This document shows, one piece after another, positions 36,001-43,611 of a stretch of DNA of 64,000 bases. Each line of letters starts with the position of its first letter. Position 1 is the stretch's first letter. The notes beneath the pieces are model-generated. The model was not told the DNA's origin. It did no database searches and saw nothing but the letters and a program-made list of their open reading frames with translations. Source of the stretch: Maribacter flavus (lineage in GTDB: Bacteria > Bacteroidota > Bacteroidia > Flavobacteriales > Flavobacteriaceae); assembly GCF_008386635.1 (NCBI RefSeq), contig NZ_VUOE01000002.1:124001-188000 (forward strand), in the 5' to 3' direction. A program made the translations under genes and the position numbers.

Positions 36001-39000
36001 AACAACCAGGTTATCAAGTAGATATCAATGGATTTGGGGATTTGGTATTGATTGGCGATTTCTTTCAACCAACTAGGGTATTCCAATGGTCCAACAATCA
36101 ATGGCAACGATTAGGACAGCCAATTTATGTTCAAGCAGGGCAAGATGTGGCCATGAATAAGGAGGGTGATGTGATTATCTTGGGAGGACCTGAAGCTGAT
36201 AGCCAAAAGGGGAAAGTGGTAATTTATGAATATACTGGCGCATTGGTGGAGACACAGATCGCCCTAAATGCCAATGGGGCCTTGACCATTTTGGACACCA
36301 ATGGCGGGGATACCAATGATAATTTTACATTGTCCTTAAATGGTGGCAATCTACGGATCAGTAATTCCGCTTCGATCAATATATCAGGAAGTGGTGTTGT
36401 GCAAATTGATCCCAATACGGTGGAGATTCCCTTAGCCAGTATCACCAATGGCATTTCTTTGGATGGGGCTGCAGGGGCGAACACCTTGCTCATAGATTCC
36501 GCATTCAACCTTACAGGGCCCGATAATGGGCTCACCTTGAGCAATATTGATGTCACGTTCGCCGATGGCACAGATATACAGTTGAACGCCCTACAAGTGA
36601 ATAATGGCAGTTTTGATACCACGGGATCGGTCATAACCATAGATACTTCAGCGAATTTTGATGCAGCTTCTACTTTAAGTGGAACAGGAACCATCGTTGG
36701 GGTGGTCAATATGAATGTGGATTCTAATCTGGCTCCCGGGGTGAGTCCGGGTATTTTGAACACGGGCGACCTTACATTGGATAATAACAACAACAATTTT
36801 GAAGTAGACGGGCCAACACCGGGCACAGAACATGACCAAATAGTGGTCACCGGTACGGTAACCATTGTAACGGGCACCACCCTGAACCTACTGAATGGTT
36901 ATGCCAACGGGGCCAATGCTGAAATCGTTTTGATTCAAAATGACGGTACGGATCCCATAAATGGCACTTTTGATAATTTCGCCGAAGGGGCAAGCGTATC
37001 CTTTGGTGATTTTAATGGTATCATCTCCTATGCCGGTGGTGATGGCAATGATATTTCTTTAAAAAGCGCCTCATCAAATTTGATTCCGCTAATCATCACA
37101 GAAATTATGTACAACCCAAGTAGTCCCGAGGACGATTGGGAATGGATGGAAATTTATAATTCAGGAACAACGGATTTGGATATTTCCGGTTTTGTGATCG
37201 ATGATAATAATGGTTCTGCTCATTCATCCGCGAATATAGCTTCTGGAATCGTTCCTGCCGGTAAATCGGTTATACTATACAACAGCGACGATATCTCTGA
37301 ATCGGAATTCCTAGCTGCATGGGGCAATGTTGACCTTGTTCCCGTTACAAATTGGTCAGCAATGTCATTGAACAATACGGGTGATACCATAGGAATATGG
37401 GATAGTTTCGCCAGTTATTCCGGTAATAATGTGACACAGGCCAATGTAATTGAGCAGGTAACATATAAGACAACTGGCTGGCCTGCGGATAATAATTCTT
37501 CTTCTGTGTATTTAACGGATTTAACTGCTGACAATACTGTAGGGAGTAATTGGGCGTTAAGCTCTGATGGTGGTGTTACTCCTCTTTTTGGTGGGTATAC
37601 AAGTATATTGGCAGGAGGCAATAGTGGTGCCGATGTAGGTTCGCCAGGTCTACCTGAAGTTATGGACACCACCCCGCCTACAGCCGTTTGCCAGGACATC
37701 ACGGTGGAGCTGGACGGCAACGGAACGGCAACGGTGAGCGTATCGGATGTCGACAACGGCTCCTCGGACAACGTGGCCATCGCGGCGATCGGTATTACAA
37801 GGAACGTTGTACGTGATTACGACCAGAACGTGGTGCCGGATGCCATCTTCGGCTCGGGCAACGCCAACGGCGGCTTTACGGTGAACCAAGCAGGCACGGT
37901 AGAACTTGGCCTACGGGCGAAGGTGCGCTACCCAGTTCCCCAGAACACGTTCAACAGCAACGGCGACGGCACGTACGGCCACTTGGCTGGTGCTGGCAGC
38001 CCTGCGAGCAGGGCACTCTGGAACTTCGAGTGGAGCGTGAACACGGACCCCATGGGGAGCACCGGCACGAAGCTGGACGGACTCACCTATGAGATGGGGA
38101 TGGACTTCGACCCGAGCATCGGTTCGGACTACTTTGTCTTCGACCCTATCAACCAACCGGTTGCGGACCACGCCATCGGCGACAACGCCACGGCGAACGG
38201 CGGTGGCACGGTGGCCACGGACGCTGCGGGCTATGCCGCGCTGCTGGCTGGGAACAACGTGGCCCAGAACTCATGGAACCTGGACTTCTTCAACGAGCTT
38301 GCTGGCAAGGCCTTTGACCCCACGGTGGACGGCACGTATGACATCTATCTTAAGGCGATGGACGCCACCGGTGCCGTGGTGGGCGAGACCCAAATCACTG
38401 TAATCGTGGGCAACGGCGGCGGAGTAGGTGCCCTGCCCCAAAGCATCGACTTCACGGAGGCCGACCTAGGGGCCAACACGGTATTGCTCACGGTGGTGGA
38501 CGCGGCCGGGAACGTATCGATCTGCACGGCCAAGGTTACGGTAGAAAGTGCTTGCGAGGTGACCATCAATACCCAGCTTGAGGACGTTGCTTCATGTGAG
38601 GGGGAAAACATCAATTTTGAGGTTTCCGCTACCGGTACTGCAAGCTTACGCTACCAGTGGGAGGTTTCTATGGACGATGGGGCTACTTGGACACTAATGA
38701 TGGTGCAAAATTCCAATTCGGTCACCCTAAACGATATATCCATGGACCAGGACGGTAACCAATATAGGGTAATCGTAACCTCAGATAACGAAACCCCTGG
38801 CGACGAAACGGACAACTGCTCGGTGACCAGCGAAGTGGCGACCTTAACGGTGAACCCGGCCCCAGAAGTAGAGATAACGGGCAAGGACAGCTATTGCCAT
38901 GACGGGAACGGTGTCGAGTTGGATGCCGGTGCCGGCTTTACCAGCTATCTTTGGTCACCAGGCGGGCAGACCACGCGGACCATTACGGCCCTTGAGGGAA

Positions 39001-41774
39001 GCTATACGGTAACTGTGACCAACGAGTTCGGGTGCGAGTCCACGTCTGAAGCCTTCATCGTCACCAACAACGAGCCTTTGACCTGCAGCATAGAGCAGGA
39101 CATACTTACCACGGACCATTTGACCGAGGACGGGGTGGCAACCGTGACCCCAATCGGGGGTAAAGCGCCTTTTACCTATTTATGGGATAATGGAGAGACG
39201 ACCCAAACGGCCACTACCTTGACCTATGGGATGCATTCCGTTACCATTACGGATGCCAACGGTTGCGCAACGATGTGTCAAATAGATATAGCCAAGGAAC
39301 TCTATTGTTGGGTGAACCTGATACAGAATGTATCGGAGTATGGCGGACAGGACGGTGCCGCGCGAGTGAGCGGAAATGGCGGGTACAGGCCCTTTACGTT
39401 CAAATGGGACGATGGTTCTACCGAACAGACGAACAATTCATTAACGGCAGGTATACATACTGTGACCATTACGGATGCCAAGGGGGCGACCTCGCAGTGC
39501 AGTATCACTATAATGGAGCCTACCGGAAGTGTGTGTGACAAGTTTACAAGTGATGTGGAGCAGGTTAAGCTTACTACAGACCACTTGACGGAGGACGGTG
39601 TTGCCACGGTAACGCCGTATGGTGGAACGGCACCTTATACCTACTATTGGGACAATGGTGAGACCACCCAAACGGCCACCACCTTGCCCTATGGGATGCA
39701 TTCGGTTACCGTTACGGACGCCAATGGTTGTGAATCCGTGTCGTATATAGATATAGCCAAGGAACTCTATTGTTGGGTGAACCTGATACAGAATGTATCG
39801 GAATATGGCGGACAGGACGGTGCGGCGCGAGTGAGCGGCAATGGAGGGTACAGGCCTTTTACCTTCAAATGGGATGATGGGTCCACGGAAGCGACCAACC
39901 GTTCGCTAACGGCAGGCATGTATACGGTCACCATCACCGATGCCAAGGGGGCGACCTCGCAATGCAGCATTACCATAACCCAACCTGGACAAGAAATATG
40001 TGATGGTGTGGATAACGATGGTGATGGTAGAGTGGATGAGGGATTTGATGCTGATGGGGACGGTATTGCAGATTGCTTCGATGATTGCGATGATAGACTT
40101 GATTCCGACCAGGACGGTGTCCCCGATTGTTTGGATATATGTCCCAATGGGGATGATACCAAGGATTCCGATGGTGACGGAGTGCCCGATACCTGCGATG
40201 TTGAGGAGTGTGATGGTCTTGATAACGACGGTGATGGCAAAGTGGATGAGGGCTTCGATGCCGATATGGACGGTATTGCAGATTGCTTCGATGATTGTGA
40301 TGATAATTTGGATTCCGATCAGGACGGCGTGCCGGATTGTTCTGACAAATGTCCCGGGTACGATGACAACCTTGATTCTGATGGAGATGGGACCCCGGAT
40401 TGTATGGACGACTGTGACGATACCGTTGACACAGACGGTGATGGTATTGTTGATTGCGATGATCAAGAAATGGATTCACCTTGTCCGGATAATGTTGATG
40501 CCAATGGGGTTTCTATGGATACGGATGCAGATGGCGTGCCGGATTGTTTGGATAAATGTCCTGGATATGACGATAGCCTAGACTCTGATGGAGATGGTAT
40601 TCCGGATGGATGCGATGTTGAGGAGTGCGATGGTGTAGACAATGATGGCGATGGTGACATCGATGAAGATGTTATATTGCCAACGGTTGAGTTTGTCGCC
40701 TTTGGAGAAATACGTATAGATGCAGGTATTCAATACAACCTTTCTGGGGGTAGCCCGGATGGGGGGATTTACAGCGGACCTGGAGTAACCGATAATGGGG
40801 ATGGCACCTATACTTTTGACCCAGTGGCTGCGGGACTTGGGGAACATACATTGACCTATATCTATACAAACGGTAATGGTTGTTCCAATTCTGCGACAGA
40901 TGTAGTCAACGTTCTTGAAGCAGTTCCTTTTACGGTACTAATCAATGAATTTCAGCCAAATCCATCAGGTAACGATCCATCGACACAAATGATTGAACTA
41001 AAAGGCCCTGCGGGTCAATCGTTTGCAGGATGGATAGTAATCCTGGATTCTGATTCTGGAAACGCCTCCGGAGGGGTCAATGATGTAAAGCAAATTTCTG
41101 GGACCTTTGATGCAAATGGGCTTTTAACTGTTTCGATTCCTGATGTTGAGAATCCAAGTTTTACGTTAATCCTTACCGATAACTATCAAGATGGTATTGA
41201 CGATTTTGATAGTGATAACGACGGCCAATTGGATTCAGATATTTCAAATCTTGGTAATGTTTTGGATGCGATAGGCGTTCCTGACGCAACAGGCGATGAA
41301 AATTTCTTATTTGGCACACAACTGGGAGGTGATGACTTCAAGTTTACAGGTGCTGAACCTATGTTGGTTTTTAGAGACAGTAATACAAATGCATGGTATG
41401 CTATTAATGACCATACTGACGGTATGGTCTATGATTTAGACTCAAATCCCTATACGTTTAGTTCGTTCAGTGGTAACTTAGAGGGACCAACATTTGGAAT
41501 GGTGAACCCATATCTGCTAACAACGGCACGAACTTTTCAAATGGAGTTATGGCCTAATCCTACGGTTGAAATCTTAAACCTGGAGGTTCCAAAGGCCTCA
41601 GGTATAATCAGATTTGACCTTTATGATATTTCTGGTAAGTTGGTCAAAAGTGTTCCTGGTAATTCTTGGAACTTACAACAAATTGACGTTAGGAGTTTAG
41701 AATCAGGTGTCTATATTATAAGGGCTAACGGAGGCAGTTCAAACAATATAATAAAAAAATTCATAAAAAGGTAA
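30084..41774 (+). CDS. Giant T9SS-exported multidomain surface protein 2
   Basis: 3896 residues. Order: signal peptide (1-23); three ~340-390-residue blocks, each a PKD-like start (AFITTWQ, YSIDWGDG) plus BspA/DUF285-like repeats such as FNQPLNNWNV (24-1095); a beta-rich module with NVDSNLAPGTSPGI (about 1097-1372, repeated at 2053-2330); Big_5-like domain; HYR domain; a beta-propeller-like region with repeated SINSDGT/LNDAGNRLA motifs (about 1700-2050); lamin-tail-like LIITEIMYNPSSP; a GC-rich module (about 2530-2820); Ig-like; SprB-like modules; thrombospondin type 3 repeats; a second lamin-tail-like domain; and a type A sorting domain ending in NNIIKKFIKR. It is predicted to be secreted by T9SS and surface-bound, binding calcium through the DxDxDG repeats. 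Ligands are unknown. A strong terminator follows. Confidence 0.9.
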   Translation: MKKQLHFLTLLFFTFCFLPVCSQDAFITTWQTTTSNESITVPTFPGETYDYSIDWGDGMVETNQTGDATHSYAVPGTQTISITGEFPRIYFNREGDRRKILEVNQWGDISWTSMENAFYGCDLLDVTATDTPNLEFVTSLEAMFRSCTQLVGNPSFGLWDITNITNISFLFGNAHVFNINIENWNVSNVTTLERTFAGAFTFNQPLNAWDVSKVENLNATFGSAYSFNQPLDNWDVSKVTTAIETFQISSFNQDISSWDVSNIGNFSGMFQAIGAFDQDLSKWDISSATSMDLMFETSGLGDDNYDKILMGWGKLDLGETQIPSNIIFHGGDAQYCGSEAKRQELIDNFGWTITDGGKLPDCVTIDYANAFITTWQPSPGTGVITIPTAGNETYNYSVDWGDGTVEYGFTGDASHTYTDLSRTYDVSITGQFPRIFFNTTVFNPNRFNIRDVKQWGATEWTSFERAFIGCEFLDVSATDAPNLSQVTDLTNMFQLCKNLIGNPAFNSWDVSNIKYTRGMFDGAESFNQNIGAWNVSEVISMARMFSGASSFNQPIGNWVIDKVRVMDRMFAGASAFNQPLNNWNVGQVVGMDLMFFNAFSFNQPLDNWNVSGVFNMNAMFSGATSFNQPIGNWDVGNVEKMNNMFEGAIAFDQDISSWNIGRLTPEFDFDPFTGLPDGPDQGSAADMFINAGLSVANYDALLLGWSTLDTDAGETQIPQNITLNAGNSQFCASESQRQELIDNFGWTIMDGGKSLDCVTIDFTNAFITTWQTTAANEEISIPVYPNQTYNYSIDWGDGTIEQNLTGQAFHTYATPGNHRVSIIGTFPGINLAPFGAFRLKIIEVNQWGNIQWSRMDSSYRNCSNLDVVATDVPDLSGVTNVSNMFAFCQNLQGTSAFGNWDVSNIQSMEGMFYDARLFNQNLNNWNVGQVRNMSEIFRSAEAFNQPLNNWNVGLVTNMTKAFARATSFNQPLDSWDVRNVTSMNGMFANASAFNQNLANWDISSLASDYAVPREIDPGAPDLGSAAEMFIGSGLSSENYDALLLGWGTLDTDSGETQIPFDISLNGGSTTYCVSATVRQNLIDNFSWIVWDGGEACPESEAILEPDGTLSITDSNGGDSDDEYSLSINGDNLVFSSNSTIAISGPGVVQVNANTVQIPLSGITNGLTLDGGGGANTLNLDTSLALLGVGNGLTLNNLNVQLTGSGDLQLNALNVTGGDFDTNGLTTVVTTEANFFGDATLSGTGTINGVVNMNVDSNLAPGTSPGILNFGDLTLDNNNNNFEVNGPTPGTEHDQIVVTGTVTIASGTTLNLIGGYVNTNGDEIILIDNDGTDAVTGTFSGFPEGAAANFGGFNGTISYVGGDGNDVSLIGTLDGTAPAAITFNPASQTSLLPVDQVFTLTFDELIQITDTNGAITIFNLLPNGGTVTVDVLTVANGGIQFTDDGSVSTLTLTPTENLPGNKVLTFDIPSGLFEDLAGNPWGGISGFGSTWQVTTALGDTPCTSGNVDLEITFDDWPNETSWELRDQAGNLVDESPDYSSQQVGSTVVEQFTNLADGIYTFTIFDQFGDGICCGAGQGSFTVSKNGIELFSGAHFLTELSFQFCIDASIDAEPPVITCPTDIVADAGANCTVNVTLTDPTATDNVATSFTYAGVRSDGLALSDPFFVGETTITWTATDEAGNVSEACTQNVSITGTGDCWFDIGPEITGQNAVDNVGSGVSINSDGTVAAYVSPNANGSGNVGEVTILERSGNTWVPKGNTVLGGQNGRFSSGVDLNDAGNRLAASQDLGKVKVYEFTGSNWQQLGAEIPAAGTAFVQKVDFDSAGNRLAVGYAGANDENGLAVVYELQGGQWLQLGQSLTGNTDDYFGRDVSLNSDGNILAVGAYQLQTTTTPGREGLVRTFNLVNGSWSQLGSDIVGDNIDDFFGISVSLNDTGKRLVVGANAGDYAKVFEFENDAWSQLGNTIPAESNDFEQPGYQVDINGFGDLVLIGDFFQPTRVFQWSNNQWQRLGQPIYVQAGQDVAMNKEGDVIILGGPEADSQKGKVVIYEYTGALVETQIALNANGALTILDTNGGDTNDNFTLSLNGGNLRISNSASINISGSGVVQIDPNTVEIPLASITNGISLDGAAGANTLLIDSAFNLTGPDNGLTLSNIDVTFADGTDIQLNALQVNNGSFDTTGSVITIDTSANFDAASTLSGTGTIVGVVNMNVDSNLAPGVSPGILNTGDLTLDNNNNNFEVDGPTPGTEHDQIVVTGTVTIVTGTTLNLLNGYANGANAEIVLIQNDGTDPINGTFDNFAEGASVSFGDFNGIISYAGGDGNDISLKSASSNLIPLIITEIMYNPSSPEDDWEWMEIYNSGTTDLDISGFVIDDNNGSAHSSANIASGIVPAGKSVILYNSDDISESEFLAAWGNVDLVPVTNWSAMSLNNTGDTIGIWDSFASYSGNNVTQANVIEQVTYKTTGWPADNNSSSVYLTDLTADNTVGSNWALSSDGGVTPLFGGYTSILAGGNSGADVGSPGLPEVMDTTPPTAVCQDITVELDGNGTATVSVSDVDNGSSDNVAIAAIGITRNVVRDYDQNVVPDAIFGSGNANGGFTVNQAGTVELGLRAKVRYPVPQNTFNSNGDGTYGHLAGAGSPASRALWNFEWSVNTDPMGSTGTKLDGLTYEMGMDFDPSIGSDYFVFDPINQPVADHAIGDNATANGGGTVATDAAGYAALLAGNNVAQNSWNLDFFNELAGKAFDPTVDGTYDIYLKAMDATGAVVGETQITVIVGNGGGVGALPQSIDFTEADLGANTVLLTVVDAAGNVSICTAKVTVESACEVTINTQLEDVASCEGENINFEVSATGTASLRYQWEVSMDDGATWTLMMVQNSNSVTLNDISMDQDGNQYRVIVTSDNETPGDETDNCSVTSEVATLTVNPAPEVEITGKDSYCHDGNGVELDAGAGFTSYLWSPGGQTTRTITALEGSYTVTVTNEFGCESTSEAFIVTNNEPLTCSIEQDILTTDHLTEDGVATVTPIGGKAPFTYLWDNGETTQTATTLTYGMHSVTITDANGCATMCQIDIAKELYCWVNLIQNVSEYGGQDGAARVSGNGGYRPFTFKWDDGSTEQTNNSLTAGIHTVTITDAKGATSQCSITIMEPTGSVCDKFTSDVEQVKLTTDHLTEDGVATVTPYGGTAPYTYYWDNGETTQTATTLPYGMHSVTVTDANGCESVSYIDIAKELYCWVNLIQNVSEYGGQDGAARVSGNGGYRPFTFKWDDGSTEATNRSLTAGMYTVTITDAKGATSQCSITITQPGQEICDGVDNDGDGRVDEGFDADGDGIADCFDDCDDRLDSDQDGVPDCLDICPNGDDTKDSDGDGVPDTCDVEECDGLDNDGDGKVDEGFDADMDGIADCFDDCDDNLDSDQDGVPDCSDKCPGYDDNLDSDGDGTPDCMDDCDDTVDTDGDGIVDCDDQEMDSPCPDNVDANGVSMDTDADGVPDCLDKCPGYDDSLDSDGDGIPDGCDVEECDGVDNDGDGDIDEDVILPTVEFVAFGEIRIDAGIQYNLSGGSPDGGIYSGPGVTDNGDGTYTFDPVAAGLGEHTLTYIYTNGNGCSNSATDVVNVLEAVPFTVLINEFQPNPSGNDPSTQMIELKGPAGQSFAGWIVILDSDSGNASGGVNDVKQISGTFDANGLLTVSIPDVENPSFTLILTDNYQDGIDDFDSDNDGQLDSDISNLGNVLDAIGVPDATGDENFLFGTQLGGDDFKFTGAEPMLVFRDSNTNAWYAINDHTDGMVYDLDSNPYTFSSFSGNLEGPTFGMVNPYLLTTARTFQMELWPNPTVEILNLEVPKASGIIRFDLYDISGKLVKSVPGNSWNLQQIDVRSLESGVYIIRANGGSSNNIIKKFIKR
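30153..33371 (+). repeat. Three tandem BspA/DUF285-like blocks
   Basis: Three in-frame blocks of about 1.0-1.2 kb (30153-31172, 31173-32345, 32346-33371). Each begins AFITTWQ, holds several 20-25-residue repeats of the FNQP..WNVS..MF type, and ends with a NYDxxLxGW...GETQIP segment and a QxLIDNFxWxxxDGG close. They have diverged enough to be an old triplication. Confidence 0.88.
33373..34200 (+). repeat. Beta-rich module, copy 1 of 2 in giant 2
   Basis: Encodes ILEPDGTLSITDSNGGD through GGDGNDVSLIG. Copy 2 is at 36240-37076. The best-conserved core is NNNNNFEV..GPTPGTEHDQIVVTGTV, where the DNA is also similar. This is an intragenic duplication separated by ~2 kb. Confidence 0.8.
36240..37076 (+). 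repeat. Beta-rich module, copy 2 of 2 in giant 2
   Basis: Second copy of the module at 33373-34200, from ALTILDTNGGDTND to GGDGNDISLKS, diverged but the same length within a few codons. Confidence 0.8.
38871..39774 (+). repeat. Near-identical direct repeat, copy 2 (SprB-like modules)
   Basis: Partner of 26581-27484, same strand and frame. Part of it is copied once more inside giant 2: 39745-39965 repeats 39287-39507 with more changes. Confidence 0.9.
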
Positions 41775-41792
41775 TTAAATCAATACTTGACC

Positions 41793-41828
41793 AAAAGCCC
41801 TTTAGGATTAATCCTAAAGGGCTTTTTT
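41793..41828 (+). terminator. Strong terminator after giant 2
   Basis: AAAAGCCCTTTAGGAT (41793-41808) pairs perfectly with ATCCTAAAGGGCTTTT (41811-41826), with a 2-nt spacer and Ts after it. Located 19 bp after the stop of giant 2. Confidence 0.92.
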
Positions 41829-42182
41829 CATTTCAACACTTCTTAGAATAACGGTGGGGCACCTCCAATTGCTAGTTTTCAACTTGGGCTTGTAAGATGA
41901 AGATTACAATACCTCTTGTCGAACATCCCTTTATAAATAGGGCTTAGCGGATTGCCGATGAACACGGTATAATAACGATTATTGTTCTGAACCATTTACT
42001 TTCCCTTTACTTTTATCCCACAAATAAACTTGAAAACCAAACTGACCCAACTTCTTTCCACCTTGAACTATTATTGGAATTACCTCCCTAGAGAGGAATT
42101 TATGCAAAATGGTGCGCTCATTTGGGGAGTAAATGCCAATGAGAAAGTAAATGTTCATCATGGTTACGAAAATTAGAAAGGA
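41829..42182. other. Non-coding gap before the polysaccharide locus
   Basis: About 350 bp without a supported gene. A 60-codon open frame on the minus strand (41979-42161) has no recognisable motif and may be chance or a remnant. The region probably holds the promoter of the polysaccharide locus, but I could not find a TAnnTTTG box in a good place. Confidence 0.4.
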
Positions 42183-43541
42183 ATGCCCAATAGTATGATA
42201 GACTTTTTATCCAATTATTTTTACCTTTCCTTGATTGCCGGTTTTGCCGCTTTCTTTTTATCTACTAGTATTTATCTATATCCAGTAATAATAAATGTAT
42301 CGAAATTAAAGGGTTTGATGGATGATCCCGATCATCGAAAGATGCACGTTTCCAAAACCCCAAACTTGGGTGGATTGGGTATATTTCTGGCCTTTTCGCT
42401 TTCAATGATCGTATTTGGAATTTTGACCGATCTTGTTCCTACAGATTTAGCGAAACTTCTGGCAATCATGGGCTCGTCCATAATTTTGGTCTTTTTGGGA
42501 ATCAAGGATGACTTGACCGGAATGGCGCCTAAAAAGAAATTGCTTGGCCAGTTGATTGCCGTCTTAAACGTAGTGGTGCTTACGGATATTAGAATATTGC
42601 ATTTTGGAGGTATTTTTGGGATAAACGAGTTGCCTTACGTTGCCTCCGTGTTATTTTCGATTTTTGTTTTCATGTTGGTCATCAACGCCTTTAACCTTGT
42701 GGATGGTATTGATGGTCTTGCAGGTTCACTTTCCATACTTGGAAGCATTACATTCGGCGTACTTTTTTCCATCAAAGGCAATTATCTGATGTCTTTGGTA
42801 GCTACCATATTCGTGGGGTCGGTCTTGGGCTTCTTAAAGTATAATCTATCGAGGGACAAAAAGATTTTCATGGGAGATTGTGGATCTCTTTTAACCGGGT
42901 TCCTTTTGGCCTATCAAGGTATTTATTTTCTAAACCTCAATATGGAAATAGGAACAACCAATAACTTTACTAATTCCCCCGTAATTTTGTTGGCCATACT
43001 TTCGTATCCACTGTTTGACCTTTTGCGGGTCTTTGCAATACGGATTCGCGAGGGAAGGAGTCCCTTTAGTGCCGATTCCAACCATATACATCATCGGCTT
43101 TTACGGTTGGGATTGTCGCATAAAAGGGCCACGTTTACCTTGGTAATCGCTAATTCATTGGTAATCGCCTTTGCGTTCCTAACGATGCAACTGAATATTC
43201 ATATTCATTTGGTAGCATCGGTGTTGTTTGGTGCATGTGTTTATTTACTACCATTTTTGAAAGTGTTTGATATTAAAAATGGTACCCAATCAAACGCTTC
43301 CAGTACTGTGTCGGTACTTGTAAATGGAAGTGATGCCCATGATGTCGCTTCTTTAAAGGATTCGGTTGCATCGGACCAAAGCAAAACTTTCAAATCTGAT
43401 CTGAATGATATGCCCAATAAAGTAAAGGGTCAATCCATTGGGAAGGAATTTATAAAGGACAGAACCAAAACCTTTAATTCGTTAAAGGGAAAATTGAGGA
43501 ACAGAAAGGACAAGGCATTGGATAAGGACAGTGTCCTTTAA
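42183..43541 (+). CDS. WecA/MraY-like undecaprenyl-phosphate sugar-1-phosphate transferase
   Basis: 452-residue membrane protein of the polyprenyl-phosphate GlcNAc-1-phosphate transferase family, the probable priming enzyme of the polysaccharide locus: it would load a HexNAc-1-phosphate onto undecaprenyl phosphate at the inner membrane. About eleven transmembrane segments are visible. Motifs: HVSKTPNLGGLGIF (first loop), GIKDDLTGMAPKKK (Asp pair), INAFNLVDGIDGLAG (catalytic NxxxxDGxDGL), IFMGDCGSLLTGF, and the His-rich SADSNHIHHRLLRLG loop typical of WecA rather than MraY. The last ~90 residues are a hydrophilic, Ser/Lys/Asp-rich cytoplasmic tail beyond the usual family length. First gene of a 16-gene, same-strand locus. 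Confidence 0.93.
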   Translation: MPNSMIDFLSNYFYLSLIAGFAAFFLSTSIYLYPVIINVSKLKGLMDDPDHRKMHVSKTPNLGGLGIFLAFSLSMIVFGILTDLVPTDLAKLLAIMGSSIILVFLGIKDDLTGMAPKKKLLGQLIAVLNVVVLTDIRILHFGGIFGINELPYVASVLFSIFVFMLVINAFNLVDGIDGLAGSLSILGSITFGVLFSIKGNYLMSLVATIFVGSVLGFLKYNLSRDKKIFMGDCGSLLTGFLLAYQGIYFLNLNMEIGTTNNFTNSPVILLAILSYPLFDLLRVFAIRIREGRSPFSADSNHIHHRLLRLGLSHKRATFTLVIANSLVIAFAFLTMQLNIHIHLVASVLFGACVYLLPFLKVFDIKNGTQSNASSTVSVLVNGSDAHDVASLKDSVASDQSKTFKSDLNDMPNKVKGQSIGKEFIKDRTKTFNSLKGKLRNRKDKALDKDSVL

Positions 43542-43611
43542 TAGAAGGGCATTAGCCATATAAAACCAAATAGAAATTGCTCCGTGAGCCGGTCAATATA
43601 AAACGCAGGCG

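Noticed and set aside
37911..38403. Open frames on both strands within the GC-rich module
   Set aside because: High G+C removes stop codons by chance; the products have no family features.
39906..40581. Several overlapping open frames of 100-190 codons in the thrombospondin type 3 region
   Set aside because: The GATGGTGATGG-type calcium repeats leave all frames open. The products are low-complexity Ile/Val or His/Arg strings. Shadows of giant 2.
22907..41774. Integrative element or transposon carrying the surface genes
   Set aside because: No integrase, transposase, tRNA end or terminal inverted repeats found. The plsC fossil suggests rearrangement but not a mobile element as such.
41979..42161. 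60-codon minus-strand open frame between giant 2 and the polysaccharide locus
   Set aside because: No recognisable motif, no promoter box or ribosome site, short. It could be a remnant, but I cannot support it as a gene.
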